From NCBI RefSeq assembly GCF_918697865.1, contig NZ_CAKKMV010000012.1, positions 1 to 64,000 of the forward strand: 64,000 nt of DNA. Reading direction: 5' to 3'. The DNA is from Massilia sp. Bi118. GTDB lineage: Bacteria; Pseudomonadota; Gammaproteobacteria; Burkholderiales; Burkholderiaceae_D. Each line of letters begins with the position of its first letter. Positions within the stretch are counted from its first letter, which is position 1. Of the stretch, positions 56,450 to 64,000 are shown piece after piece. A program made the position numbers and the translations under genes. The notes under the pieces were generated by a model, which had not been told where the DNA came from, made no database searches, and saw nothing but the letters and a program-made list of their open reading frames with translations.

Positions 56450-57421
56450 TCATTTTGCAGGATGCTCCAGCGGATTGGCGAGGGCGATGTCGCCGCCCAT
56501 GCGCGATTCCCACAGCGCGGATGGCGCCGGCGTGCCCTTGACTGCGGCGCCCGCATGGCGGTCGTACACGATCTTCCAGCCCGGCGTGCCCTTGATGCGC
56601 TCCTGCGCGACGCCGGTGGCTTTCTCGATGGCCGATGGATCGGCGGCGCCCTGCAGCGTGAAGCGCACCAGCTGGTCGAGCTTGGGCGACTGCACATCCA
56701 GGATCGAAGCCAGCATCACCAGCGGCTGCGCCGCGAAGGAGTGGTAGTGCAGGGCCTTGGCGGCGCGCGCCATCTCCAGCGGCAGCGAGCCGTCCGGCGC
56801 GACCTGCGACATCGCGTGCTCGAACACCTTGCGGCCCCAGGCCAGCAGGCGCTCGTCGCCAGTGACGGCGCCGGTCGCGGCCACCGCCAGGCCTTCCCAG
56901 TAATAATGGTTGTTGCGCACGCCCTTGCCGGCATCCGCGTGGACCAGGGTCGCATCGGCCAGGGTCTTCAGCCACGCGTCGATGGCCTGGCGCTCGGCCT
57001 CGCCGGCGGCGGGGCGCAGCCTGGCGTAGCTGAGTGCCAGGCCGCTCAGCGCCCATTTGCGCGTGTAGTAGGACTGGTTGGTCGTCATTTTGCCCATCAT
57101 CGCGTTCTGCTGCGCCCAGGACGACAGCCATTGCAGGCCGCACTGCGCTTCCTCGCGCTTCGCCGGCGCCGCCTGGTAGGCGCTGGCATGGCGCGCCACC
57201 GCATACAGGAATTCGTCGACCGGCCTGGTGGCGGCCTCGTTGCGCGCCTTGCGCACGGGGTCGATGATGGAATGGTTCTTGTCGCTGTAGTAGCTGTTGG
57301 CGTCGATGTCGTGGACGGCCGGCGGCGGTGCGTCGCAAGCCTGCGCGGCCTGCTGGCCGAGCGCCAGCAGCAGGGGTGTCAGCAAATTCGCCAGCAGGGC
57401 GGTGCGGATGGTCTTGGGCAT
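56450..57421 (-). CDS. PL5-like alginate lyase, exported
   Basis: 323 aa. Signal peptide residues 1-28 (LLTPLLLALGQQAAQA). The (alpha/alpha) toroid pattern and the motif RNNHYYWEGLAVAATGAVTGD match AlgL-type poly(mannuronate) lyases (catalytic Asn/His), with QSYYTRKWALSGLALSYARL and the later RAAKALHYHSFAAQPLVMLA. It cleaves beta-1,4 bonds by elimination, giving unsaturated uronate ends, in the periplasm. ATG at 57421 with AAGGA just upstream. It lies 12 nt after the large upstream gene of the same strand. Confidence 0.85.
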   Translation of the reverse strand: MPKTIRTALLANLLTPLLLALGQQAAQACDAPPPAVHDIDANSYYSDKNHSIIDPVRKARNEAATRPVDEFLYAVARHASAYQAAPAKREEAQCGLQWLSSWAQQNAMMGKMTTNQSYYTRKWALSGLALSYARLRPAAGEAERQAIDAWLKTLADATLVHADAGKGVRNNHYYWEGLAVAATGAVTGDERLLAWGRKVFEHAMSQVAPDGSLPLEMARAAKALHYHSFAAQPLVMLASILDVQSPKLDQLVRFTLQGAADPSAIEKATGVAQERIKGTPGWKIVYDRHAGAAVKGTPAPSALWESRMGGDIALANPLEHPAK

Positions 57422-57433
57422 GGCGTCCTTCCT

Positions 57434-59329
57434 TCAACGATAACGCAGGGTCCACTTGATCGTCAGCGGACGCTCGAAGCGGAAGCCGGTGCTGGCGCAG
57501 CTGACGTGGCTGGCCATCGGCCCTTCCGGCGCGCGGTACGGGTCCGCGCCGTGCGTCGCCTCGACCGTGCAGGCATCCAGGCCGCTTACTTCGAAGGCGC
57601 TGACATCGCCCTGACCGAAGCGCACCGTCTTGCCCTGCAGCGCGGGCGCATCCGACCAGGACGCGAACTCCAGGCTGGCGCGCGTCACCTGCAGCGGTGC
57701 GCTAGGGGTGTAGGTGTCGGTGCGGGTGATGATACCCGGTTCGAAGGTATAGGTGGTCTCCAGCTTGATGCGCTCGTCCTTCACCGGTCCCTTCTTGCCG
57801 AGCTTTGCCAGCGCGTCCTGGCGGTAGCTGACGCGGGCGGTGCTTCCGCGGCTGTCGCTGCGGATATCCTTGATGTAGGAGACCGGCAGCAGCTGGCTGC
57901 CATCGGCCAGCGTGAACTTCGGCAGCAGCTGGGCGTGTTCGGCGCCGCTGTCCGGCGTGCCGGCGACAATGCCCGATGCGAAGGGCAGTGGATAGTAGGG
58001 GCTGTTGTCGAACTGGCTGTCGCCGCCGTTGATCATCGCCAGGCTGAAGACGTGGTTCCTGTCGCGGTAGATGGCCAATGCGCGGTCGTAGTCGCCGCGC
58101 GCGAACCAGGTGGTGCTGAAACGCGGGCGCGTCTTGTCCAGCCAGGCCTGCAAGTCCGCTTTCGGCTTGGCGTCCTTCATGCCGGACCGGTTCCAGAAGT
58201 CGTTCGTGAAGATCAGCTGGTGCGACAGCGAGAAGTTCTCCCCCAGGATGCGGTGCTTGGCGCGGTAGGTGTCGGTGCGGCGGCCCTGGTTCCACATGTC
58301 GACCGAGTGCATGCCTGGATTGGTCCAGAAGTCCATGTACTTGGCGACGATGCGGTTGGCGTAGGCATAGGCGTACTGCTTTTCCTCGGGCGTGAGCACG
58401 CCCAGGTAGCTCGACACCGACACGATCTCCAGCGCCGCCGTCTCGCCGTAGGGACCGAGGCTGCGGCCCCAGGTGAAGCCTTCGCCGGCGGGGTTCGCGA
58501 AGTTCAGCACGACGTCGGCCGACTTGCGCAGCAGGGCCTTCAGTTCCGGCGTGACTTCCAGGCCGGTCTCGATGAAGCGCTCGCAGATCTCGGCCACCAG
58601 CAGCACGCTGTAGCGGTCGAAGCGGCCTTCGCCGGGCGTTTCGTCGGAGAAGCCGAACTTGCCGGAGTAGGTGGCATAGTGCGTCATCATCTTCTCGAGC
58701 AGGACCTTGCTGGCGCTGTCGTCTTCCCAGCCGAGCAGCATGCGCAGGCGCGCCACGCTGAATGCCACGCCATAGTAGTTGGTCGGCAGCCTGATGAGGT
58801 CCCAGTGCGGCGTGACGAAGGTATGCCAGTCGAGCGTAGTCTTCAGGCGCGCCAGCGTGGCCGGGCTGATAGCTTGTTCGAGCAGGCCGGCCTGCTTCAG
58901 TTGATACAGCGCTTCGAGGTAGTAGTAGATGCCCCAGGTATGGTTGTCCATCCCCGCCGTCATGTCGGTGATGTCGCGGAACTGGCGCAGGCGCTCCTGC
59001 AAACGTGGATCGTCCTTGCGCATGTTGAGCAGCACGTGGGCCAGGCCGCTGGCGATTTTCCCTTGCAAGAACTTGTCGTTGCTCTTCAGCGCCTCCACGC
59101 CGTCAATGGTGACGTGCTCCTTTTCGGCTACCATCTGGTCGAACAAATACTCGAGCTGCGGATACAGCTGCTGCTGGACGATCCGGTTCATCGGCGTCGC
59201 GGCCAGCGGCGGGACGTAGCGCGAGGAGGGCGGGCGCGCAGGATCGGCGGACTGCGCCGCGGCGCCGAAAGCGGGTGGAAGAAGGGCGCTTGCGAGCAGC
59301 GCCGCCAGAGTCGACTTCGCGATCTTCAT
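57434..59329 (-). CDS. Large exported protein of the uronate locus, probable polysaccharide lyase
   Basis: 631 aa from the ATG at 59329, which has AGGAG upstream. Signal peptide residues 1-25 (LAALLASALLPPAFGAAA). The first ~380 residues are helical with aromatic-rich repeats (NHTWGIYYYLEALYQLKQ, LPTNYYGVAFSVARLRMLLGW, FDRYSVLLVAEICERF), like an alpha/alpha toroid; the rest is beta-rich (residues about 430-631), as in two-domain polysaccharide lyases of the PL8/heparinase type. No specific family is recognised, and no catalytic residues can be named with certainty. Its place directly upstream of an alginate lyase-like gene suggests a complementary uronan-degrading role. Confidence 0.7.
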   Translation of the reverse strand: MKIAKSTLAALLASALLPPAFGAAAQSADPARPPSSRYVPPLAATPMNRIVQQQLYPQLEYLFDQMVAEKEHVTIDGVEALKSNDKFLQGKIASGLAHVLLNMRKDDPRLQERLRQFRDITDMTAGMDNHTWGIYYYLEALYQLKQAGLLEQAISPATLARLKTTLDWHTFVTPHWDLIRLPTNYYGVAFSVARLRMLLGWEDDSASKVLLEKMMTHYATYSGKFGFSDETPGEGRFDRYSVLLVAEICERFIETGLEVTPELKALLRKSADVVLNFANPAGEGFTWGRSLGPYGETAALEIVSVSSYLGVLTPEEKQYAYAYANRIVAKYMDFWTNPGMHSVDMWNQGRRTDTYRAKHRILGENFSLSHQLIFTNDFWNRSGMKDAKPKADLQAWLDKTRPRFSTTWFARGDYDRALAIYRDRNHVFSLAMINGGDSQFDNSPYYPLPFASGIVAGTPDSGAEHAQLLPKFTLADGSQLLPVSYIKDIRSDSRGSTARVSYRQDALAKLGKKGPVKDERIKLETTYTFEPGIITRTDTYTPSAPLQVTRASLEFASWSDAPALQGKTVRFGQGDVSAFEVSGLDACTVEATHGADPYRAPEGPMASHVSCASTGFRFERPLTIKWTLRYR

Positions 59330-59379
59330 GTGTCTCCTGATCCTGGTTATGAGAGGTTGGGAGGCCTCTGCGTGCCTTG

Positions 59380-59440
59380 TAAAACGTTTAACTGAAGTAT
59401 ATAGTAATCCTTCCAATCGTCAACATAAGAAAACGTTATC
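59380..59440. promoter_or_regulatory. Two LacI-type operator-like palindromes in a divergent promoter region
   Basis: TAAAACGTTTAA (59380-59391) and AAAACGTTATCC (59430-59441) share the central AACGTT core usual for LacI-family sites and are spaced about 49 bp apart, between the divergent lyase-like and GH3 genes. They are good candidates for catabolite-type or sugar-specific control of both directions. No LacI gene is in the window. Confidence 0.5.
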
Positions 59441-59468
59441 CTAATTTAGCTTTGGAGGCAGCGGGAAG

Positions 59469-61712
59469 ATGAAGAAAAACTGGAAAGCGCGGGCGGCCGT
59501 GAGCATGGCGCTGGCGGCCTTCGCCGGCGCGGCATACGCCGGCGGCGAAGCCGGCATTGCGCAGCGGGTCGAGGCGCTGCTGCGCCAGATGACGATCGAG
59601 GAAAAGGCCGGCCAGCTGAACCAGCTGTCGGGCAAGGCGTTCAGCACGGGCCCGAACAGCGAGGCGGTGCGCAACGTCGAGCGCGACATCCGCAGCGGCA
59701 AGGTCGGCTCCATGCTGAACATCAAAGGGGTGGCCGACACCCGCCGCGTGCAGGCGCTGGCCCTGCAGTCGCGCCTCCATATTCCGCTGCTGTTCGGCCT
59801 CGACGTCATCCACGGCTACCAGACCGTGTTCCCGGTGCCGCTGGGCGAGGCCGCGTCCTGGGATCTGGAGGCGATCGAGGAATCGGCCCGCATCGCCGCG
59901 CGCGAAGCCGCGGCATCCGGCATCCACTGGACCTTCGCGCCCATGGTCGACATCGGCCGCGATCCGCGCTGGGGCCGGGTGATGGAAGGCGCCGGCGAAG
60001 ATACTTACCTCGGCGCGCGCATCGCCGTCGCCCGCGTGCGCGGCTTCCAGGGCGCGCAGTTGGGCGGCACGGCCTCGGTGATGGCGACCGCCAAGCACTT
60101 CGCCGGCTATGGCGCGGCCATCGCGGGACGCGACTACAACGCCGTCGACATGAGCGAACACCAGCTGTACGAGACCTATCTGCCGCCCTTCAAGGCCGCG
60201 CTGGATGCCGGCGCCGCGACCTTCATGAACGCCTTCAATACGCTGAACGGCGTGCCGGCCACCGGCAACGCCATGCTCCAGCGCGAGATCCTGAAAGGGA
60301 AGTGGGGCTTCAAGGGCTTCGTCGTCAGCGACTGGGGCTCGGTGCGCGAGATGGTGGTGCACGGCTATGCGAACGACCTGACGGACGCCGCCGCCAAGGC
60401 CATCACCGCCGGCAGCGACATGGACATGGAGAGCAATGCCTATGCGTCCTCGCTGCCGGCGCTGGTGAAGAGCGGGAAGGTCGACATCGCCGTGGTCGAC
60501 GATGCCGTGCGGCGCGTGCTGACCAAGAAGTTCGAGCTGGGCCTGTTCGAGGATCCCTACCGCTTCTCAAGCGCCGCGCGCGAACGGGAAGCGCTGAACG
60601 ACCCGCGCCACCGCCAGGCCGCGCGCCGCATCGCCGCCGAGTCGATGGTGCTGCTGAAGAACGAGGGTGGGGCATTGCCCTTGCGACGCGGCCTGCATTC
60701 GATCGCCGTGATCGGACCGCTGGCCGATGCGCGCCGCGACCTCGAAGGCGGCTGGATCGTGCAGTCGAACGCAGCGAAGATGGCCAGCCTGGTCGACGCC
60801 GTGCGCGAGCGCGCGGGGCAGGGCGTGCGCGTCGATTATGCGGCCGGCTGCGACGTCGCCTGCCGCGGCAACGAGGGCTTCGACGCCGCGCTGAAAGCTG
60901 CTTCAGCGGCGGACGTGGTGGTGCTGGCGGTCGGCGAAAGCTGGGATATGTCGGGCGAAGCCAAGTCGCGCGCCCACCTCGGCCTGCCGGGCCGCCAGGG
61001 CGAGCTGTTCGAAGCCCTGCGCGCGGCCGGCAAGACACCGGTGGTCGTGATCATGGCGGGCCGTCCGCTGATCTTCGAGAACGTGGCCGAGCAGGCGAAA
61101 GCCATCCTCTACGCCTGGCACCCGGGCAGCGAGGGCGGGCATGCGATCGCGGACGTGCTGTTCGGCGACGTGAACCCATCCGCCAAGCTGCCGATGACCT
61201 TCCCGCGGAATATGGGGCAGATCCCGATCACCTACCAGCAGTACAACACCGGACGGCCGGTCCAGGATGAGAAGAACGTGGTCTACAAATCGGCCTACAT
61301 CGACTCGCCGAACACGCCGCGCTATGCCTTCGGACATGGGCTGAGCTATACCACCTTTGCTTATAAAGACCTGCGGGTCTCGAATCCCAGCATGGGGCCG
61401 GATGGGAAGATCACGCTGTCGTTCACGCTGGCGAACAGCGGGCCTGTGGCCGGGGCCGAGGTGGTGCAGCTTTATTTGCGGGACCCGGTGGCGTCCGTGG
61501 TGCGGCCGCTGAAGGAGTTGAAGGGTTTCCAGCGGGTGGTTTTGCAGCCGGGGCAGGTGCGGACGGTCAGTTTTACTGTCGATCGCGAGATGCTGGCGTT
61601 TTATGACCGGCAGCTGCAGTGGGGGGCGGAGGCGGGAAAGTTCGAGGTGATGGTGGGGAGTGCTTCGGATGATATCCGGTTGCGGCAGACGATTGAGCTG
61701 ACGGAACCTTGA
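59469..61712 (+). CDS. bglX: Exported GH3 beta-glucosidase (BglX-like)
   Basis: 747 aa. Signal peptide residues 1-25 (MALAAFAGAAYAGG). GH3 N-terminal barrel: MTIEEKAGQLNQLSG, LFGLDVIHGYQTVFPVPLG, TAKHFAGYGAAIAGRDYN, and the nucleophile D288 in GFVVSDWGSV. The C-terminal GH3 domain holds ALPLRRGLHSIAVIGPLAD and VVLAVGESWDMSGEAKSR (acid/base region), and a fibronectin-III-like end starts near LKELKGFQRVVLQPGQ. It removes terminal glucose or related sugars from oligosaccharides in the periplasm. GGAGG upstream of 59469. Confidence 0.95.
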   Translation: MKKNWKARAAVSMALAAFAGAAYAGGEAGIAQRVEALLRQMTIEEKAGQLNQLSGKAFSTGPNSEAVRNVERDIRSGKVGSMLNIKGVADTRRVQALALQSRLHIPLLFGLDVIHGYQTVFPVPLGEAASWDLEAIEESARIAAREAAASGIHWTFAPMVDIGRDPRWGRVMEGAGEDTYLGARIAVARVRGFQGAQLGGTASVMATAKHFAGYGAAIAGRDYNAVDMSEHQLYETYLPPFKAALDAGAATFMNAFNTLNGVPATGNAMLQREILKGKWGFKGFVVSDWGSVREMVVHGYANDLTDAAAKAITAGSDMDMESNAYASSLPALVKSGKVDIAVVDDAVRRVLTKKFELGLFEDPYRFSSAAREREALNDPRHRQAARRIAAESMVLLKNEGGALPLRRGLHSIAVIGPLADARRDLEGGWIVQSNAAKMASLVDAVRERAGQGVRVDYAAGCDVACRGNEGFDAALKAASAADVVVLAVGESWDMSGEAKSRAHLGLPGRQGELFEALRAAGKTPVVVIMAGRPLIFENVAEQAKAILYAWHPGSEGGHAIADVLFGDVNPSAKLPMTFPRNMGQIPITYQQYNTGRPVQDEKNVVYKSAYIDSPNTPRYAFGHGLSYTTFAYKDLRVSNPSMGPDGKITLSFTLANSGPVAGAEVVQLYLRDPVASVVRPLKELKGFQRVVLQPGQVRTVSFTVDREMLAFYDRQLQWGAEAGKFEVMVGSASDDIRLRQTIELTEP

Positions 61713-61734
61713 ATATTACCGCGAGCGTGTAAAC

Positions 61735-61811
61735 GTCATTCCCGCGCAGGCGGGAATCCAAGTTTTGCGATCTGCCTGCAACTTGGATTCCCGCCTTCGC
61801 GGGAATGACGG
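61735..61811 (+). repeat. REP-like intergenic inverted repeat, copy 5, with T-run
   Basis: Short-loop member: arms CGTCATTCCCGCGCAGGC and CCTTCGCGGGAATGACG, inner GGGAATCCAAGTT / AACTTGGATTCCC, loop only about 11 nt (TTGCGATCTGC). It is followed by GTTTTT, so it can end the bglX transcript (and lies between convergent genes). Confidence 0.8.
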
Positions 61812-61831
61812 TTTTTAGGGTAACAACGGGC

Positions 61832-62644
61832 TCAAGCCTTCGGATACTTCGGCCCATTATTGAGGAACCCACCCCCCTGAAACTTGAGCGTAATATCCTC
61901 GTTGTTCGAATGATCCACCCGCCCCTCATACAGATGGGTGAACCCGCGCGAACTCTCCTTCGCCTCATACCCCAGATGCCGCGCCTCGCGGTTGTCCCAC
62001 CACTGTCCCGGATTGTCCGAGGTACAGAAGGCGATCGTGTGGCCGACGGCCGGGGTGATCAGCGCGCGCCGCAGCATCTCGACCAGGTCGTCCAGCGCCA
62101 GCCATAGCACCGCCTGGCGGTGATTCGAGGGCTCGGGGAAGCAGTAGCCGATGCGGATGCACACGGTCTCGACGCCGAAACGGTCCCAGTAATAGCGCGA
62201 CAGCGATTCGCCGAACACCTTCGACACGCCGTAGTAGCCGTCCGGGCGCGTCGCCATCGAAGCGTCGACCAGGTCGGTGGTCTTGTACATGCCCACCGTG
62301 TGATTCGAGCTGGCGAACACCACGCGCTTGATGCCGAGGGTATGCACGGCTTCATACAGGTTGACCATGCCGTGGATGTTGGCGTTCATGATGGGCGCCC
62401 ATTCTTCCTCGGTCGAGACGCCGCCGAAGTGGACGACGGCATCGACGCCTTCGCAGATGCGGAAGACGTCCTCGCGCTTGCCGAGGTCACCGAGGACGAC
62501 TTCCTCGCCCTCGCCGGCGGGGCCGAAATCGTTCAGGTCCGACAGCCGCACGATGTCGGCGAAGGCGTGCAGGTGCTCGCGCAGGCGGCGGCCCAGGCCA
62601 CCGGCGGCGCCGGTGAACAGTATGCGTTTGAATGGTTTGCTCAT
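61832..62644 (-). CDS. udh: Uronate dehydrogenase, NAD-dependent
   Basis: 270 aa extended-SDR. Oxidises D-glucuronate or D-galacturonate to the aldaro-lactone. ILFTGAAGGLGRRLREHL is the NAD-binding loop; VVHFGGVSTEEEW, RVVFASSNHTVGMY and the catalytic YYGVSK motif (DGYYGVSKVFGE) match known uronate dehydrogenases, as do the length and the C-terminus. The neighbours supply the next step (lactonase) and the transporter, so an oxidative uronate pathway is likely. Minus-strand operon with the next two genes. Confidence 0.9.
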   Translation of the reverse strand: MSKPFKRILFTGAAGGLGRRLREHLHAFADIVRLSDLNDFGPAGEGEEVVLGDLGKREDVFRICEGVDAVVHFGGVSTEEEWAPIMNANIHGMVNLYEAVHTLGIKRVVFASSNHTVGMYKTTDLVDASMATRPDGYYGVSKVFGESLSRYYWDRFGVETVCIRIGYCFPEPSNHRQAVLWLALDDLVEMLRRALITPAVGHTIAFCTSDNPGQWWDNREARHLGYEAKESSRGFTHLYEGRVDHSNNEDITLKFQGGGFLNNGPKYPKA

Positions 62645-62671
62645 TGCTTTGTTTTAGTCATAGTTGAAACG

Positions 62672-63574
62672 TCAGGCAGGGAAGGGCGCTTCCGGGACGC
62701 CCTGTACTCCCGGCCGCAGCAGCAGCACGGCGCCCGCCATCGGGCCACCGGCGCCCTTACCTGGATCGATCGAAGTCACCAGCATGGTGTCCATGCCGGG
62801 GCCGCCAAAGCTGCACATCGCCGGCTTGGCCATCGGCAGTGCGATCGTGCGGTCGAGCTCACCCTGCGGCGTGAAGCGCAGCAGGCAGCCGCCGTCATTG
62901 CCGGCCACCCAATAGCAGCCGTCGCTGTCGATGGCCGCGCCATCCGGCCGGCCGGTGTAGCCGGCCATGTCGACGAACAGGCGGCGGTTGTGCGGCACGC
63001 CCTCCAGCGTATCGTAATCGAAGGCCCACACGCGGCGGCGCGTGGGGTGCGAATCCGACAGGTACATCGTGCGGCCGTCGGGCGAGAAGGCGAGGCCGTT
63101 CTGGGTCACCAGTTCCGACACCACGGCGCCCGACAGGCCTTGGGTATCGTAGCGGTACAGGCGGCCGTCGGGGCGGGCCGCCGCCATGTCGCGGAACATG
63201 GTGCCGGCCCAGAAGCGGCCCTGGCGGTCGCAGCGGCCGTCGTTGAAGCGCATCCCGGGCGTCAGCTCCCCGTGCGCCGGCGATGCCAGCAAAGCTGCAT
63301 CCACGCTGCCATCGTCGCCGAGCGCCAGGCTGAAGATGCCGGTCTCCATGCCGGCGATCAGGCCGCCGTCGCGTTTGACGGCGATGCAGGCCGCCATCTC
63401 CGGCGTGGCCCAGCTGCTCAGCGCGCCGCTGGCGGCGTCCAGGCGCCAGATGGCTTTCGCCGGGATGTCGACCCAGTACCAAGCCTGTTCCTGCGCGTGC
63501 CAGGCGGGGCTTTCGCCTACCGTGCAGCGCAAGTCGCCGACGCGCTCGATGGCGACCGCTTGGGTATCAGGCAT
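62672..63574 (-). CDS. SMP-30/gluconolactonase-family lactonase
   Basis: 300 aa six-bladed beta-propeller. Opens aldonolactones or aldarolactones, here probably the product of the uronate dehydrogenase. CTVGESPAWHAQEQAWYWVDIPAKAIWRL carries the first metal-ligand Glu (GESP), then MRFNDGRCDRQGRFWAGTM and NGLAFSPDGRTMYLSDSHPTRR with the Asn/Asp ligands. Cytoplasmic. Its start overlaps the transporter stop by 8 nt. Confidence 0.92.
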   Translation of the reverse strand: MPDTQAVAIERVGDLRCTVGESPAWHAQEQAWYWVDIPAKAIWRLDAASGALSSWATPEMAACIAVKRDGGLIAGMETGIFSLALGDDGSVDAALLASPAHGELTPGMRFNDGRCDRQGRFWAGTMFRDMAAARPDGRLYRYDTQGLSGAVVSELVTQNGLAFSPDGRTMYLSDSHPTRRRVWAFDYDTLEGVPHNRRLFVDMAGYTGRPDGAAIDSDGCYWVAGNDGGCLLRFTPQGELDRTIALPMAKPAMCSFGGPGMDTMLVTSIDPGKGAGGPMAGAVLLLRPGVQGVPEAPFPA

Positions 63575-64000
63575 TCTGCAATCCTTTCGGCAGCTCGGCC
63601 ATCTTGTGCACCGGGACCAGCAGCTTCATCACGACCCACGCGGCCAGGTAGGCGGTGGCGCAGATCGCAAACATGATCAGGTAGCCGGTCTGGATTTCAC
63701 CCAAGGCGCCGTAATGGTCGAACAGGGCGCCGCCCAGTTTGGTGACCAGCACGCCGCCGATGCCGCCGGCCAGGCCGCCGATGCCGACCACCGAGCCGAC
63801 CGCGTTCTTGGGGAACCAGTCCGACGCGGTCGTGAACAGATTCGCCGACCAGGCCTGGTGGGCCGAGGCGCCGATGCCGATCAGGATCACGGGAATCCAG
63901 TAGCCCATGGAGCCCAGCGGCTCGGCCAGCAGCACCACCAGCGGGCAGAAGGCGATCAGGAGCATGGCCTTCATGCGTGCATCGTAGACGCTGCGGCCGC
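63567..64000 (-). CDS. exuT: MFS hexuronate transporter, ExuT-like (5' end beyond the window)
   Basis: The reading frame stays open through the window edge, so only the C-terminal ~144 residues are seen; the first ATG at 63974 is internal. Four or more spans are present: KAMLLIAFCPLVVLLAEPLG, YWIPVILIGIGASAHQAWSANLFT (with the ExuT-type HQAWSAN motif), VVGIGGLAGGIGGVLVTKL and TGYLIMFAICATAYLAAWVVMKLLVP. Symporter for glucuronate or galacturonate in the inner membrane. First visible gene of the udh-lactonase operon. Confidence 0.88.
   Translation of the reverse strand, partial: GRSVYDARMKAMLLIAFCPLVVLLAEPLGSMGYWIPVILIGIGASAHQAWSANLFTTASDWFPKNAVGSVVGIGGLAGGIGGVLVTKLGGALFDHYGALGEIQTGYLIMFAICATAYLAAWVVMKLLVPVHKMAELPKGLQNA

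Noticed and set aside
56015..59395. Plus-strand open frame of 1126 codons opposite three minus-strand genes
   Set aside because: It runs antisense to three genes with clear signal peptides, domains and ribosome sites. Long antisense frames are common in GC-rich coding DNA; the translation is low-complexity and Arg/Gly/Ala/Val-rich without domains.

Overview
The window looks like chromosomal DNA of a GC-rich betaproteobacterium of the Oxalobacteraceae, most likely Massilia or a close relative. This rests on gene order (rpsP-rimM-trmD-rplS, etfBA followed by a DmdC-type acyl-CoA dehydrogenase), on families common in Burkholderiales (DUF3579, a TusA-like protein, the ExeA/GspB pair) and on the codon use. 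No tRNA, rRNA or CRISPR array was found.

Layout. 1-13.4 kb is mostly housekeeping: alaS, a small secreted protein, a TusA-like protein, etfBA and an acyl-CoA dehydrogenase, a lipoprotein, a TM2 protein, the ribosomal operon rpsP-rimM-trmD-rplS, a CoA-pyrophosphatase Nudix enzyme and a CobD/CbiB-family membrane protein. 13.4-18.3 kb holds DUF3579, CBS-domain, M16 peptidase and SDR genes. 18.3-26.4 kb is an amino-sugar (chitin breakdown product) locus on the minus strand: a GntR/UTRA regulator of NagR type, a flavodoxin-fold reductase, a TPR protein, then the tightly packed operon nagK-nagA-nagB-II-nagZ behind a good sigma-70 promoter. 26.7-29.2 kb is an AT-richer island of three co-directional genes (small protein, membrane-anchored protein, GIY-YIG nuclease with DUF4357), probably acquired and possibly a defence module. 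29.3-43.4 kb carries PerM-type transporter, HtpX, a group of stress or envelope genes around a DUF2491 protein, an OafA-type acyltransferase, a CocE-type hydrolase and a repeat-rich GIN-domain protein. 43.5-47.1 kb holds the type II secretion accessory pair exeA-gspB with mobB. 47.2-49.6 kb includes a bufferin-type copper peptide precursor followed by a fused MNIO-DUF2063 maturation protein. 50-55 kb has fumC, an IS607-family element with a frameshifted tnpA and an intact tnpB, and a FimV-like protein. 55.8-64 kb is a uronate polysaccharide locus: GntR/FCD regulator, PL5-like alginate lyase, a large secreted protein that may be a second lyase, a GH3 beta-glucosidase, uronate dehydrogenase, a SMP-30 lactonase and the end of an ExuT-like transporter.

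The most interesting non-coding signal is a pair of ~100-nt elements (13377-13477 plus, 19088-19188 minus). They share a nearly identical 64-nt core but have different outer arms. In each copy the two arms pair with each other, and inside the core two of the three differences are a compensatory base-pair swap. That is a covariation signature of a structured RNA, and both copies lie directly downstream of a gene in the same orientation. Five REP-like inverted repeats, a probable small RNA with its own promoter and terminator (55.1-55.34 kb) and a long imperfect hairpin upstream of alaS add to the non-coding content.
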